Part shown: piece after piece, positions 17,678 to 27,051 of the stretch
Layout: each line of letters begins with the position of its first letter
How positions within the stretch are numbered: the first letter of the stretch is position 1
NCBI GenBank assembly: GCA_017397305.1
Contig: JAFQJB010000016.1
Span: 20,230 to 84,229 of the forward strand
Reading direction: 5' to 3'
Length of the DNA stretch: 64,000 nucleotides
Origin: Clostridia bacterium
GTDB taxonomy: Bacteria > Bacillota > Clostridia > Christensenellales > Borkfalkiaceae
The notes under the pieces: model-generated
Told to the model about the DNA's origin: nothing
Database searches by the model: none
Seen by the model: the letters and a program-made list of their open reading frames with translations, nothing else
Position numbers and translations under genes: made by a program

Positions 17678-19351
17678 TTATTCCTCTATCATCTCTTTAA
17701 GTTTTTCAAGTTTTTGCTTATCTATTCCAAACATCCTAACGATATCCCTATCGCGAGAGCACCATTCAAACTTACACATAGAAAATATTAGCGCAGCTAG
17801 TTCGTCGTCGGTAAGTTCACCCGGTGAAATCTTATCCTTTAATCTAAAAAAGGCTTTGTCGGTCATCAGTGCAATTTTATCGGTATCTTCCGCCCCGTAC
17901 GACACGGCACGCATCATACACAAGGCATACGCCCCCACGTACTGTGCTGTATAGACGTCTTTTAGTTTTTCTAGTTGAAGTTTTTTCGGCTTTACTTTTA
18001 GGTAAAAATTGCCGTTGGTAACCACAAATTTTTGTCTATACCCGTTGGCAATAATCATATACACTATTGCACGTTTGGTTTCATCCTTTACCTCGGGGTC
18101 TAACAGTGCGTCTAGCAAGGTTTTCTTTGCCCGCGGTGAAAAGTTACACACCAATATATAACATGCGTTTCTTGCCGTTGGTCCGTCGGCGTGTAAAAGC
18201 CCCCACTTAACCGCCTTAAAGGTTTCTTCTTTTTTTAGTGCGGTGGATATTTTTTGCGGGGCGTCAATCAACTGGTCGAATAGTTCTTCTCTATTTTTTA
18301 CTTCGCCCTTGGGTAGTTCTCTAACGTATTCAAGCGGTAAAATCTTGTCGCTAACCATACCCTTTTCAAACCTTTTTGCAAGGTTTAAGTAGTACTCTGT
18401 TATAAGGTCGTCGGGGTCTAGCCTATAAGTTTTAGAAAGTTCTTCTACCGCCCTTTCATACTCGCCTAGATTTATAAAGGTAAGCCCGTAAAAGAAGCGC
18501 ATTGCAAGTTCATAGGGACGTTCTTCCAAAATCTTTGCTATGCATCTTTTGACCGTTTGGTGGTCAAGCCGTTCTATCGCGCAGGTTGCAAGTTTATACT
18601 CTTCACCCTTGTCACCCTTTTCCATTGAAAGTGCTTTTTTATAATAGTAATCGGCATTCTCCTTATCTTCTTTCATATCGAAAATAGTGGATAGATTGCA
18701 GTAGGCGGTTATGTTTTCGCCGTGACGGGAAAGAGAATCTCTACACACCTTTTCCGCTCCGTCCAAATCGTCGGTCATAAAATAGGTAACCGCTAAATCG
18801 CCCGAAATTTCTTCAGTCCGCCTCTCTTCAGGTATTACTAAAAGTCGTTTTTTAGCCTCTTCAAAAGCCCCTATTGCGAGCGAATGCTTGGCAATTTTGG
18901 TTTCAAAATTATAGTTTGCTTTATTGAAAGGATATACCACCCTATAGGCGTCCCTTTTCATCTCTTCACCCGAGAAAAAGTCCAATATTTCTTGGCTAAG
19001 TCCTTCCCTTGAAATATGCCCGTCGGTCGTTATTTTTTTGTGAAAATATAGGCTTGAAGCGACGAAATTATCTAGGTAAAAAAGGTTTATTGCAAGTTCT
19101 TCATAAGCGATTGAAACCTTGTCTTTTGGGGCAGTTGCAATGTATTTGAACCAATATTTATTGGATAAATCTAAAAGCCCCATATCCGCGTAAATATAGG
19201 CAATTTCCATATAAATTTCGTAGTTATCATCAATGGTTTTTGCCGTATACAAAAGGTCGAGAGCGCCCAAAAGGTCACCCCCGTTCGCCCGCGCCTCAGC
19301 AAGCCTTTTATATCTATCTAAGTCTTTTGTAAATTGTAAAATTTCAGCCAT
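17678..19351 (-). CDS. TPR-repeat protein, function unknown
   Basis: 557 residues with tetratricopeptide-like repeats through most of the length: LAEARANGGDLLGALDLLYTA, IYMEIAYIYADMGLLDLSNKYW, AYCNLSTIFDMKEDKENADYYYKKAL and FFYGLTFINLGEYERAVEELSKTYRLDPDD. The C-terminal third looks HEAT-like, with no signal peptide or enzyme motif. It lies between hslO and the HEAT-like gene with gaps of 3 bases on each side, suggesting a three-gene unit. A scaffold role is inferred, not shown. Confidence 0.65.
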   Translation of the reverse strand: MAEILQFTKDLDRYKRLAEARANGGDLLGALDLLYTAKTIDDNYEIYMEIAYIYADMGLLDLSNKYWFKYIATAPKDKVSIAYEELAINLFYLDNFVASSLYFHKKITTDGHISREGLSQEILDFFSGEEMKRDAYRVVYPFNKANYNFETKIAKHSLAIGAFEEAKKRLLVIPEERRTEEISGDLAVTYFMTDDLDGAEKVCRDSLSRHGENITAYCNLSTIFDMKEDKENADYYYKKALSMEKGDKGEEYKLATCAIERLDHQTVKRCIAKILEERPYELAMRFFYGLTFINLGEYERAVEELSKTYRLDPDDLITEYYLNLAKRFEKGMVSDKILPLEYVRELPKGEVKNREELFDQLIDAPQKISTALKKEETFKAVKWGLLHADGPTARNACYILVCNFSPRAKKTLLDALLDPEVKDETKRAIVYMIIANGYRQKFVVTNGNFYLKVKPKKLQLEKLKDVYTAQYVGAYALCMMRAVSYGAEDTDKIALMTDKAFFRLKDKISPGELTDDELAALIFSMCKFEWCSRDRDIVRMFGIDKQKLEKLKEMIEE

Positions 19352-19354
19352 CGT

Positions 19355-20212
19355 TTATTTAAAAAACCCGTCAACGTCTTCTTTTGTAAACACGTATTTT
19401 TTGTCACAAAATTGACAATCAACGGTGATGTTTCCTTGCTTTTTAATAATTTCGTCAAGTTCTGCTTTGCCGAGTGATAGAAGCACCTTTTCAATATACC
19501 CCCTCTCGCAAAGGCAGTTGTATTTTGGATAATAATAGTTGCTTTTTACTTCGCCGATATGCTTGTCTATAATACCTTCCGCACCTATCGTTTCAATAAG
19601 AGTGGAGACGTTATTTAACTGACTCATAACGTCTTCAGCCATACAAATTGCGTTATCGTCCGCACCGGGCATTGCTTGCATTATAACACCGCCAGCCCCC
19701 ACGCATTTTCCGTCCGTACCAATCTTTACGCCAAGTGCTATCGCGGTGGGTTGCTGTTCACTTAGAGCATAGTATGCGGTAAAGTCTTCAGCAATTTCGC
19801 CCGTAACGAGTTTTGCACTGCCAGAGTAGGGTTCTTTAAGCCCCATACTGCGAACTACTGTAAGCCTTCCGTTTTTACCCACGCAACCGCCCACGTCGAG
19901 TTTGCCGTCCGCACGAAGCGGTAGGTCGGCATAAGGGTTATCAATAAACCCACGCATGTCAAGGTTTCCGTTTCCGCAAACGGTAATCTTTCCACCAACT
20001 CCGTCACCCGCAACGGTTACCGAAAGTTTATCGCCTTGGTTTTTAAGGTTACTTGCCATAAAGGTACATACGGTAAGAGTTCTACCGAGTGCCGCGGCGG
20101 TAAGCGGGGTTAGGTTGTGAATTTTTATTGCATCGTTAACCATATCGGTGGTATCTAGCACCGAAAGGGAAATTTGGTCGTTAAATATAAGCGATTTTAG
20201 AAGTTTGTTCAT
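19355..20212 (-). CDS. hslO: Redox-regulated chaperone Hsp33
   Basis: Hsp33 is a holdase activated by oxidation of a zinc-bound four-cysteine centre. From the ATG at 20212 it has 285 residues; an upstream in-frame ATG would add 12 residues before the canonical start. The two zinc motifs are visible near the C-terminus: CLC in KYNCLCERGY and CQFC in VDCQFCDKKY. The body has LTAAALGRTLT and GDKLSVTVAGDGVGGKI. It is followed by the TPR protein three bases later. Confidence 0.95.
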   Translation of the reverse strand: MNKLLKSLIFNDQISLSVLDTTDMVNDAIKIHNLTPLTAAALGRTLTVCTFMASNLKNQGDKLSVTVAGDGVGGKITVCGNGNLDMRGFIDNPYADLPLRADGKLDVGGCVGKNGRLTVVRSMGLKEPYSGSAKLVTGEIAEDFTAYYALSEQQPTAIALGVKIGTDGKCVGAGGVIMQAMPGADDNAICMAEDVMSQLNNVSTLIETIGAEGIIDKHIGEVKSNYYYPKYNCLCERGYIEKVLLSLGKAELDEIIKKQGNITVDCQFCDKKYVFTKEDVDGFFK

Positions 20213-20238
20213 AATAATCTCGTCCCGATAATTTATCA

Positions 20239-20264
20239 AAAACGCCACCCGTGTAGATGGCGTT
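20239..20264 (-). terminator. Terminator after the DUF624-like gene
   Basis: Minus-strand AACGCCA and TGGCGTT pair around a 10-base loop and are followed by TTTTTG. It lies between the DUF624-like stop (20272) and the hslO start, so it ends the first transcript or attenuates hslO. Confidence 0.65.
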
Positions 20265-20271
20265 TATGGTG

Positions 20272-21549
20272 TTATTTTTTGTTTCGTTTAGCAAGCTCAC
20301 GCTTTGCTTTTTCAATACGCTTTTCCCTTTCCTCACGTTCTTTTTGAAGGGCTAGCGCTTCCTCAGAGGGCTTATAACGTTCGTCGTTCATGTGCTCTGC
20401 AACGTATCTTTCGTGGTCCTCGATAATCCTTTGCTTACTTTCGTTAAGTTTTATAATATCGTCGCGCTTAAACGAAGTGGGAAGTTCTGCAAGTTCAATA
20501 TCGTCGTCAATGGGCTTCATAGGCCTTGTAGAGAAGGTGGATAGACTGGAGAGTTCAACTTGTTCCCTATATTTTTTCAATGATTTAGCATCGCTTTCCT
20601 TAACCTTTTCGTAAATACCCCTATTCTTTTGAGCGCCAGGAACATTGTCGTTAATAAACTTATCGTAACTCCATTGAGAAAAGTTTGTCCAAACGAGCAA
20701 GAAAAGTGATATACCGAACAAGAATACAAGCACGATACCGAGCGTTCTAAAGAAGTTCCATTTGATTAAAATCATAAAGAACGGAATACCGCCGAGCGCA
20801 AAAAAGATAGTGCTTTGAATAATTAGTGCAATGGTATAGAAAAAGCAGTTTTTTAACAACTTGAAAAACTTAATTTCATACGTTACACCCATGGTAATCA
20901 TATGCAACGTAATTAAAGTCATAAAGAAGAGCAAGATATATAGCAATATTTTTGATATAGTGAAGAATACCGCACCTTTATCTATTGCAATGTTTTGGTT
21001 GCAAACGGATATTGAAATTAGGCAAACGTATAAAATCACGCTATAAAAGAGCATGGTTTTAAGCACTATCATAACGTTTTGACGGATACCGCGCCAAAAA
21101 TCGTTAGCGACAAAGATTCCTTCCGTCCAAACCATATTCCTTATAACGTACGCACCGCCAGCTATACCGATTGAAGCAAACGCCAAAGCCACGGGAAGAA
21201 GGAGCAGGGTAATAATGTTAACGTTAATAACTATACCTTCCGCATAGCCCGCAAGCGACGGTGCCGCCATATAACCGATACCAAAACCTTGCGAGAAGGG
21301 ATAATATGTGCCCGAGTTAATGATACCCATATAGCGATAGATTATTAAACCCAAAAGTGGCAAAAAGAATAAGAGGGTCAAAAAGTTCAATAAAATAAGC
21401 TTAAAGAACCTACCCTTAAAAATATCCCAGAAAAGTTCCCATCTATTCGAGGGAAGCGACGCCCTAGCATACCCTTCCGACTTTTCCTTGCCGAGCATTA
21501 TGCGGTTTATAAAACCTTTAGTCTTTTTCTTTTTTATAACTTTAGCCAT
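20272..21549 (-). CDS. YesL/DUF624-like multi-pass membrane protein
   Basis: About 425 residues from the ATG at 21549 (GGGG site five bases upstream). A basic N-terminus is followed by WELFWDIFKGRFFKLILLNFLTLLFFLPLLGLII, then at least five more hydrophobic segments to about residue 300 and a charged, coiled-coil-prone cytoplasmic tail (KEREEREKRIEKAKRELAKRNKK). The NMVWTEGIFVANDFWRGIRQN stretch after the second helical block is typical of the DUF624/YesL family, which is often tied to carbohydrate uptake. No transporter genes are adjacent, so its role is open. Confidence 0.6.
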   Translation of the reverse strand: MAKVIKKKKTKGFINRIMLGKEKSEGYARASLPSNRWELFWDIFKGRFFKLILLNFLTLLFFLPLLGLIIYRYMGIINSGTYYPFSQGFGIGYMAAPSLAGYAEGIVINVNIITLLLLPVALAFASIGIAGGAYVIRNMVWTEGIFVANDFWRGIRQNVMIVLKTMLFYSVILYVCLISISVCNQNIAIDKGAVFFTISKILLYILLFFMTLITLHMITMGVTYEIKFFKLLKNCFFYTIALIIQSTIFFALGGIPFFMILIKWNFFRTLGIVLVFLFGISLFLLVWTNFSQWSYDKFINDNVPGAQKNRGIYEKVKESDAKSLKKYREQVELSSLSTFSTRPMKPIDDDIELAELPTSFKRDDIIKLNESKQRIIEDHERYVAEHMNDERYKPSEEALALQKEREEREKRIEKAKRELAKRNKK

Positions 21550-21759
21550 TCTATACCCCAAAATCACGCGGAATACCCGCGCCATTTTTACCTAAAATTT
21601 AACGCGAATTTTAAGTGTTTAAATTTTGCTACTTTAAGTGTACACTAAATTTAAATATTTTACAAATAAAATCGCATATTTAATTAAAAAAACTTTACTT
21701 TTTGTGCCTAGTTTGTTAAACTATCTATATATTATGTTTGTAGGAGTATATTATTAACT

Positions 21760-22773
21760 ATGAAAAAGTTTAACGTGGCTGTCGTTGGTGCTACCGGTAT
21801 GGTAGGAAGAAAGTTCTTGGAAGTTTTGAGTGAGAAAAATCTTCCCGTAGAAAATTACTATTTGTTTGCATCTGCAAAATCCGCAGGCAAAACCATCGAC
21901 TTTATGGGTAAACCCCACCAAATTATCGAATTAAAAGAAGAAAACCTTGAAGGTAAAAATATCGACATCGCACTCTTTTCTGCAGGCGGTGACGTAAGTA
22001 AGGAGTTCGCACCCATTTTTGCTAAACACGGCATCTTGGTTGTTGATAACTCTAGTGCGTGGAGAAGGGACGAAAACGTTCCGCTAGTAGTTCCCGAATG
22101 TAACGCTAGCGATATCGCTTGGCATAAAAATATTATTGCTAACCCCAACTGCTCTACCATTCAAGCAATGGTTGTATTAAAGCCCTTGCACGAAGCATTC
22201 AAGATTAAAAGGGTTATCTACTCTACCTATCAAGCAGTTTCAGGTGCGGGCGTAAGGGGTTACGACGACCTAAAGAACGGAATTAACGGCGAAGCGCCCA
22301 AAAAGTTCCCCTACCCCATCTTTGGCAACTGCATTCCCCATATCGACGTGTTCCTAGACAACGGATACACCAAAGAAGAAGACAAAATGATTTTCGAAAC
22401 CAAGAAAATCTTGAACGACCAATCTATAAAGGTAACCGCTACTTGCGTTAGAGTTCCCGTTTACTTTGGTCATAGCGAATCTATCAATATCGAATTTGAA
22501 AAGCACTGCACCGCAGAACAAGTTAAGGAAGTTCTTAAAAATGCAGAAGGCGTTGTCGTTCAAGACGACGTTAAAAACAACGTTTACCCCATGGCAATTA
22601 CCGCTGAAAACAAAAACGAAGTTTTCGTTGGTAGAATTAGGGAAGACGACACCGTTGAAAACGGCATCAACCTCTGGTGCGTTGCCGATAACATTAGAAA
22701 GGGCGCTGCAACAAACGCAGTTCAAATTGCTGAAAAGGCAATTGAATTAAACCTTTTGAAAGGCAAAATCTAA
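21760..22773 (+). CDS. asd: Aspartate-semialdehyde dehydrogenase
   Basis: Asd reduces aspartyl phosphate to the semialdehyde, the branch point to lysine/diaminopimelate, threonine and methionine. The 337 residues show the NADP-binding VVGATGMVGRKFLEVL, the active-site cysteine in IANPNCSTIQ (about residue 130), and YQAVSGAGVRGYDDL. An AGGAG site is 11 bases before the ATG. It leads a five-gene plus-strand operon with dapA, dapB, yggS and sepF. Confidence 0.97.
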   Translation: MKKFNVAVVGATGMVGRKFLEVLSEKNLPVENYYLFASAKSAGKTIDFMGKPHQIIELKEENLEGKNIDIALFSAGGDVSKEFAPIFAKHGILVVDNSSAWRRDENVPLVVPECNASDIAWHKNIIANPNCSTIQAMVVLKPLHEAFKIKRVIYSTYQAVSGAGVRGYDDLKNGINGEAPKKFPYPIFGNCIPHIDVFLDNGYTKEEDKMIFETKKILNDQSIKVTATCVRVPVYFGHSESINIEFEKHCTAEQVKEVLKNAEGVVVQDDVKNNVYPMAITAENKNEVFVGRIREDDTVENGINLWCVADNIRKGAATNAVQIAEKAIELNLLKGKI

Positions 22774-22800
22774 AACACACTTTCCGTTAGGGAGATTATT

Positions 22801-23694
22801 ATGAACAAAGTTATTTTTAAGGGAACTTGCACGGCTGCAATCACCCCCTTTACCGAGGACGGCGTTGATTTCGACGCGCTTGGTAGACAAATCGAATATC
22901 AAATCGCAAACGGTATCGACGCACTTACCATTCTTGGAACGACGGGCGAAGCGTCCACCATCACCGATAGCGAATACGATGCTATCGCAAAGTATTCTTT
23001 TGATAAAATTGCTGGAAGGGTTAAGTTTATTCTCGGCACGGGAAGTAACTGCACCAAAAAAGCCATTGAAAAAAGCCAACTCGCACAAAAAATCGGTGCG
23101 GACGGTCTTTTGGTAGTTACCCCGTATTACAACAAGTGCACCCAAAAAGGACTAGTAAAGTATTATAACGACGTTTGCGACAACGTTGATATCCCCGTTT
23201 TGTGCTACAACGTACCCGCAAGAACGGGCGTTAACATTCTCCCTCGCACAATGGAAGAAATTGCCGAACACAAAAACATCGGCGGTATAAAAGAAGCTTG
23301 CGGAAACATGGAACAAATTTGCGAAACCGCACGTCTTATCCGTGGTAAAACCGCACTCTATTCGGGTGACGATAACTTAAACCTTGCAATGATGTCCATA
23401 GGCTCTATGGGGCTTATCTCGGTTGCATCAAACATTGCGCCTAAAGAGGTTGGCGACGTTGCAAGACTTTATTTTGCGGGAAAGAATAAAGAAGCTTACG
23501 AACTTCAAGAAAGACTTCTCCCCCTTATCGACATCATGTTCTGTGAAGTTAACCCTATCCCCGTTAAAAAGGCGAGCGAACTAATTGGGCTCGGTAGCGG
23601 TATCGTAAGGGCTCCGCTTACCGAACTTGAACCCGAGCACACTGCTCAAATGATACAAATACTAAAAGACTTCGGTTTTAGCGTTAAGGAGTAA
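22801..23694 (+). CDS. dapA: 4-hydroxy-tetrahydrodipicolinate synthase
   Basis: DapA condenses aspartate semialdehyde with pyruvate. The 297 residues have the Schiff-base lysine in IGGIKEACGNMEQI (about residue 163), the catalytic tyrosine region VPVLCYNVPART-like (DIPVLCYNVPARTGVN), GTTGEAST for substrate binding and TPYYNKCTQKGLVKYY. Its place directly between asd and dapB fixes the role, in contrast to the DapA-family aldolase at 46899-47717. Confidence 0.97.
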   Translation: MNKVIFKGTCTAAITPFTEDGVDFDALGRQIEYQIANGIDALTILGTTGEASTITDSEYDAIAKYSFDKIAGRVKFILGTGSNCTKKAIEKSQLAQKIGADGLLVVTPYYNKCTQKGLVKYYNDVCDNVDIPVLCYNVPARTGVNILPRTMEEIAEHKNIGGIKEACGNMEQICETARLIRGKTALYSGDDNLNLAMMSIGSMGLISVASNIAPKEVGDVARLYFAGKNKEAYELQERLLPLIDIMFCEVNPIPVKKASELIGLGSGIVRAPLTELEPEHTAQMIQILKDFGFSVKE

Positions 23695-23696
23695 GT

Positions 23697-24452
23697 ATGA
23701 TTAACGTTTTAATTCACGGTGCTAACGGCAGAATGGGCAAAAAGGTTTTTGAAGCCTGCCAAAACGACGATAACGTAAAAGCTGTTTGCGGAATTGACTT
23801 AGTGGAAAACTTGTCAAACCCCGACTTTCCAGTTTACTCAAACTTTTCTTGCGTAAAAGAAAAGGTAGACGTTTTGGTTGACTTTTCCTCCCCCGCTTGC
23901 CTAGACAACGTTTTGGAATATTCAATCAAAAACTCTTGCCCCGCAGTCCTTTGCTCAACCGGATACACTGCTGAACAAGTGGAAAAGATTAAAGAGGCAA
24001 GCAATAAGGTTGCACTCTTCCGCTCGGGCAATATGTCACTCGGTATAAACCTTCTTATCGACCTTGTTAAAAAGGCAAGCCAAGTTCTTGAAAACTTTGA
24101 CGTTGAGATTATCGAAAAACACCACAATCAAAAGGTTGACTCGCCTAGCGGTACGGCTTTGATGCTTGCTGAAGCCGTTAAAGAGATTCAAGAGCAAAAG
24201 TATTTTACCTATGGTAGAGAAGGTTTGGTTGGAAAGAGAGATAAAAACGAAATTGGTATCCACGCAGTAAGAGGTGGAAACATCGTTGGCGAGCATGACG
24301 TTATTTTTGCCGGCAACTTTGAAACCATAACAATTTCCCACCAAGCAACCGACAGAAGCGTGTTTGCTCAAGGTGCGGTATCTGCTGCAAAATACCTTGC
24401 TAATAAAAAGGTCGGTCTATTTAATATGAACGACGTTATAAGCGGTAACTAA
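23697..24452 (+). CDS. dapB: 4-hydroxy-tetrahydrodipicolinate reductase
   Basis: DapB reduces the DapA product toward tetrahydrodipicolinate. In 251 residues it has the nucleotide-binding GANGRMGKKVFEAC, the family signature EIIEKHHNQKVDSPSGTALMLAE (catalytic H and K) and HEVTFAGNxE-like HDVIFAGNFETITISHQATDR. It begins two bases after dapA. Confidence 0.97.
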   Translation: MINVLIHGANGRMGKKVFEACQNDDNVKAVCGIDLVENLSNPDFPVYSNFSCVKEKVDVLVDFSSPACLDNVLEYSIKNSCPAVLCSTGYTAEQVEKIKEASNKVALFRSGNMSLGINLLIDLVKKASQVLENFDVEIIEKHHNQKVDSPSGTALMLAEAVKEIQEQKYFTYGREGLVGKRDKNEIGIHAVRGGNIVGEHDVIFAGNFETITISHQATDRSVFAQGAVSAAKYLANKKVGLFNMNDVISGN

Positions 24453-24453
24453 A

Positions 24454-25131
24454 ATGCTTAAAAGCAACCTTGACAAAGTTTTTAATCAAATAAAAGACGG
24501 CAATAATCTTGGCGAACCTATATCACTTGTCGGCGCATCAAAGACTATGAGCGTTGAGGTTATTAACCAAGCGATAAGTTTAGGGCTTAAAATCGTTGCC
24601 GAAAACAAGGTGCAAGAATTCCGCCTTAAAACCGAGAAAATTATCGGTGGCACGCAACATTTTATAGGACATTTGCAAACCAATAAGGCTAAATATTTGG
24701 TTGGCAGGGTGGATTTAATCCACTCGGTCGACAGCATTAAACTTGCTGAAGAGATTGACCGCCTTGCAAAAAACCGCAACGTTATTCAAGACGTTTTGGT
24801 TGAGATTAATTGCGGTGGTGAACTCAGTAAAAGCGGATTCGACCTATCCACTGCCTCACCTTATATTGAAGAAATTATAAATAAGTTTGATAACGTTAAG
24901 GTTAAGGGACTTATGACCATGCTCCCTAACTCCGACGATAAGGAGCATTTAACCTTGCTCTGCCAAAAAATGCGTGCGCTTTACGATGACTTAAAGAAAA
25001 AACATTCGAATTTTTGTTATCTTTCTATGGGTATGTCTAACGACTACCTTATAGCAATCAAAAACGGAAGCAATATGATTCGCTTAGGAAGAACGATTTT
25101 CGGCGAAAGAAATTATGGAGATAATGTATAA
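24454..25131 (+). CDS. yggS: YggS-family pyridoxal phosphate homeostasis protein
   Basis: This PLP-binding single-barrel protein (COG0325, PLPBP) controls vitamin B6 and amino/keto acid balance. In 225 residues it shows GASKTMSVEVINQAI (PLP lysine in the SK motif), AENKVQEFRLK, HFIGHLQTNKAKYLV, IHSVDS and SMGMSNDYLIAIKNGSNMIRLGRTIFGER. It starts one base after dapB and its stop overlaps the sepF start. The yggS-sepF pair is typical of the Firmicutes division cluster. Confidence 0.95.
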   Translation: MLKSNLDKVFNQIKDGNNLGEPISLVGASKTMSVEVINQAISLGLKIVAENKVQEFRLKTEKIIGGTQHFIGHLQTNKAKYLVGRVDLIHSVDSIKLAEEIDRLAKNRNVIQDVLVEINCGGELSKSGFDLSTASPYIEEIINKFDNVKVKGLMTMLPNSDDKEHLTLLCQKMRALYDDLKKKHSNFCYLSMGMSNDYLIAIKNGSNMIRLGRTIFGERNYGDNV

Positions 25132-25466
25132 TGGGTGTATTTGATTTATTTGGAAAAGAACCAAAAACTAGGAACGACCGTTCTTCCCGCCTTAAAAACG
25201 GCAATATTGCGCTAGGTGGCGAAGCAGGACACAGCGGTCCCGTTTCGGTTTTCACCCCCACTAGTTATGAAGACGTGGAACTTATTATCGACGCGATTAA
25301 GGTCGGTAAAAACGCAGTAGTTCACCTTAACGAACTTAAGGAAGAAACTGCTATGCGTATTCTAGACATGCTCTCTGGTGCAATATACGCGCTTGACGGC
25401 GGTGTTTACGAAGTGGGCAAAAACATCTTTATGTTCTCCCCCGCTGGTGTTGAAGTAAACGGCTAA
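25131..25466 (+). CDS. sepF: Cell division protein SepF
   Basis: SepF anchors and bundles FtsZ. The 111 residues have the family C-terminal domain VFTPTSYEDVELIIDAIKVGKNAVVHLNEL followed by MRILDMLSGAIYALDGGVYEVGKNIFMFSP. The N-terminus MGVFDLFGKE is a short form of the usual membrane-binding helix. The region between them is shorter than in Bacillus SepF. It ends the dap operon and is followed by a strong terminator. Confidence 0.95.
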   Translation: MGVFDLFGKEPKTRNDRSSRLKNGNIALGGEAGHSGPVSVFTPTSYEDVELIIDAIKVGKNAVVHLNELKEETAMRILDMLSGAIYALDGGVYEVGKNIFMFSPAGVEVNG

Positions 25467-25481
25467 CTAAATTTAAAAAAC

Positions 25482-25513
25482 AAAAACAACGGTTTTTACC
25501 GTTGTTTTTTTTG
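25482..25513 (+). terminator. Terminator after sepF
   Basis: AACAACGGT, a TTTT loop and ACCGTTGTT are followed by a run of T, right after the sepF stop. Confidence 0.9.
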
Positions 25514-25527
25514 TTACTTATTACTTC

Positions 25528-26874
25528 TTACATACCCCAAACCAACCAAGTGTATACGTAGCCGGAGAGCACTGCAACAAGGGTAAACGGAATACCAATC
25601 TTAAAGAAGTCTGACGACTTAACTTTATAACCTTCACGGTTAAGCATACCGATTGCAACGACGTTTGCCGATGCACCTACTGGAGTAATGTTTCCACCGA
25701 GAGTTGCACCTATTAGCAAGCCAAAGCATAAAAGCGTTTGCACGTCTGCTGGAACTGATAGTGCCATAATAACTGGAAGCATTGTTGCAACGTACGGAAT
25801 ATTGTCGATAAAAGCGGATATTAAAACCGAACCGAACACTATTAACGTATAGAGTAGGAAAATATTGCTGTCACCGATAGAGCCGAAGAAATTGCTTATT
25901 GCAAGTATTATTCCAACGTTTTCCACCGCTTGTATAACTATAAACAAGAACACCAAGAATAACACCGTTTGATAGTCAATGGTATCGATAATAGTTTTAA
26001 TCGCTTGCTTTTTACCTCCCACAACGGTTGACGTTCCGTCTTCTGCTATAATCGTTTTGGGCTTTGCTGAAAGCAAGTGATGTAAAAGGCAAACAATACC
26101 AAAGAATAAGCACACAAGTCCATTGATGTTATCGGCAAAAAATCCGTCGGGAATGCTTATGAACGAGCAAGCAACAAGGCATGCAATGTTTAGTATAAGC
26201 ATTATGGTTGGGAATAAGGTTGTAACTTTTACTTTAGAGGACAAAAATTCAAACCTTTTATTGTGCTTTCTAAATATAAATATAAGCACGGGAATGGTAA
26301 CCAGCATACCGATTTCCACCGCCCAGAATATAGACATCTTTCCGTTGAACACGAAAAAGTCCATAAAACTCATACCGAGGTCGCCCGCAAGCATAACCGA
26401 AGTAGTGTCCCCAACCAAAGTTGCCGCGCCTTGAAGATTACTAGAAACCGATATACTTATTAGAACGGGAATAGGTGAAACACCCGCCTTTTTTGCAACG
26501 GCAAGTCCAATAGGTGCAAGCATCAAAACGGTTGCAACGTTATCTACAAACGCTGAAATTACACCGCTGAGCACCGATAAAAGCACCAATATCCACATCG
26601 CATTAGGAATTTTAGATATAATTTTATCAGCAAGTTTATTCGGCATTCCAGATTCAGAAAACAACCCAACCGTTATCATTATACCCACAAGCATCATTAC
26701 GACGTTATAATTTATCGCTCTGCTAAAGGGTTCGTGCCAAGTCATTTTTCCAAATATTACGCAAGCTACCGTGCATATAACCGCAGAAACACCTGTTATC
26801 ATCCACTTATACTTTGGAAGAGCGATAATCAAGGCAAACATCAAAATAAATAGCACAAGCACAAAAATCTTCAT
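25528..26874 (-). CDS. Ion-transporter superfamily (ArsB/NhaD, SLC13-like) permease
   Basis: 448 residues and about 11-12 hydrophobic segments. The symmetric signature of the ArsB/NhaD/CitM superfamily is present twice: SAFVDNVATVLMLAPIG (about 110) and SAFIDNIPYVATMLPV (about 365), with glycine-rich GATLGGNITPVGASANVVAIGML near the end. Members move arsenite, sodium, citrate or other ions; the substrate here is not set by the motifs. A yybP-ykoY-type leader and a terminator hairpin lie directly upstream, which points to control by manganese and perhaps a Mn-linked substrate. An AGGAG site precedes the ATG. Confidence 0.85.
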   Translation of the reverse strand: MKIFVLVLFILMFALIIALPKYKWMITGVSAVICTVACVIFGKMTWHEPFSRAINYNVVMMLVGIMITVGLFSESGMPNKLADKIISKIPNAMWILVLLSVLSGVISAFVDNVATVLMLAPIGLAVAKKAGVSPIPVLISISVSSNLQGAATLVGDTTSVMLAGDLGMSFMDFFVFNGKMSIFWAVEIGMLVTIPVLIFIFRKHNKRFEFLSSKVKVTTLFPTIMLILNIACLVACSFISIPDGFFADNINGLVCLFFGIVCLLHHLLSAKPKTIIAEDGTSTVVGGKKQAIKTIIDTIDYQTVLFLVFLFIVIQAVENVGIILAISNFFGSIGDSNIFLLYTLIVFGSVLISAFIDNIPYVATMLPVIMALSVPADVQTLLCFGLLIGATLGGNITPVGASANVVAIGMLNREGYKVKSSDFFKIGIPFTLVAVLSGYVYTWLVWGM

Positions 26875-26907
26875 TAGTATACTCCTGTGTTAAATTTATC
26901 TTTTTAT

Positions 26908-26950
26908 ACAAAAATAAAAGACTTTTACCGCATAAAACGATAAAAGTCTT
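26908..26950 (-). terminator. Expression-platform terminator of the yybP-ykoY leader
   Basis: Minus-strand AAGACTTTTA and TAAAAGTCTT form a perfect 10-bp stem followed by TTATTTTT, between the aptamer and the permease start. It can serve as the switch's terminator and as the end of the ldh transcript. Confidence 0.85.
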
Positions 26951-26954
26951 GTTA

Positions 26955-27051
26955 AAACTACTTTCGTAATCTCCGCAATACCGAGCTAAAAGCCGTATTG
27001 ACGATAGTGCGGTCGCAATTAAATTGCGCTAACTACTCCCTTTTACGAGAA
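26955..27051 (-). promoter_or_regulatory. yybP-ykoY (manganese) riboswitch aptamer
   Basis: On the minus strand the closing helix TCGTAA/TTACGA (27048-27043 with 26969-26964) encloses GGGAGTAG (loop L1), a hairpin CGCAATT/AATTGCG, the conserved CGTCAATACGG, and CGGTATTGCGGAGA (loop L3). These L1, CGTCA and L3 blocks are those of the yybP-ykoY family, which senses Mn2+. It begins about 10 bases after the ldh stop, so no promoter fits between them. A terminator hairpin and the permease follow. Confidence 0.85.
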
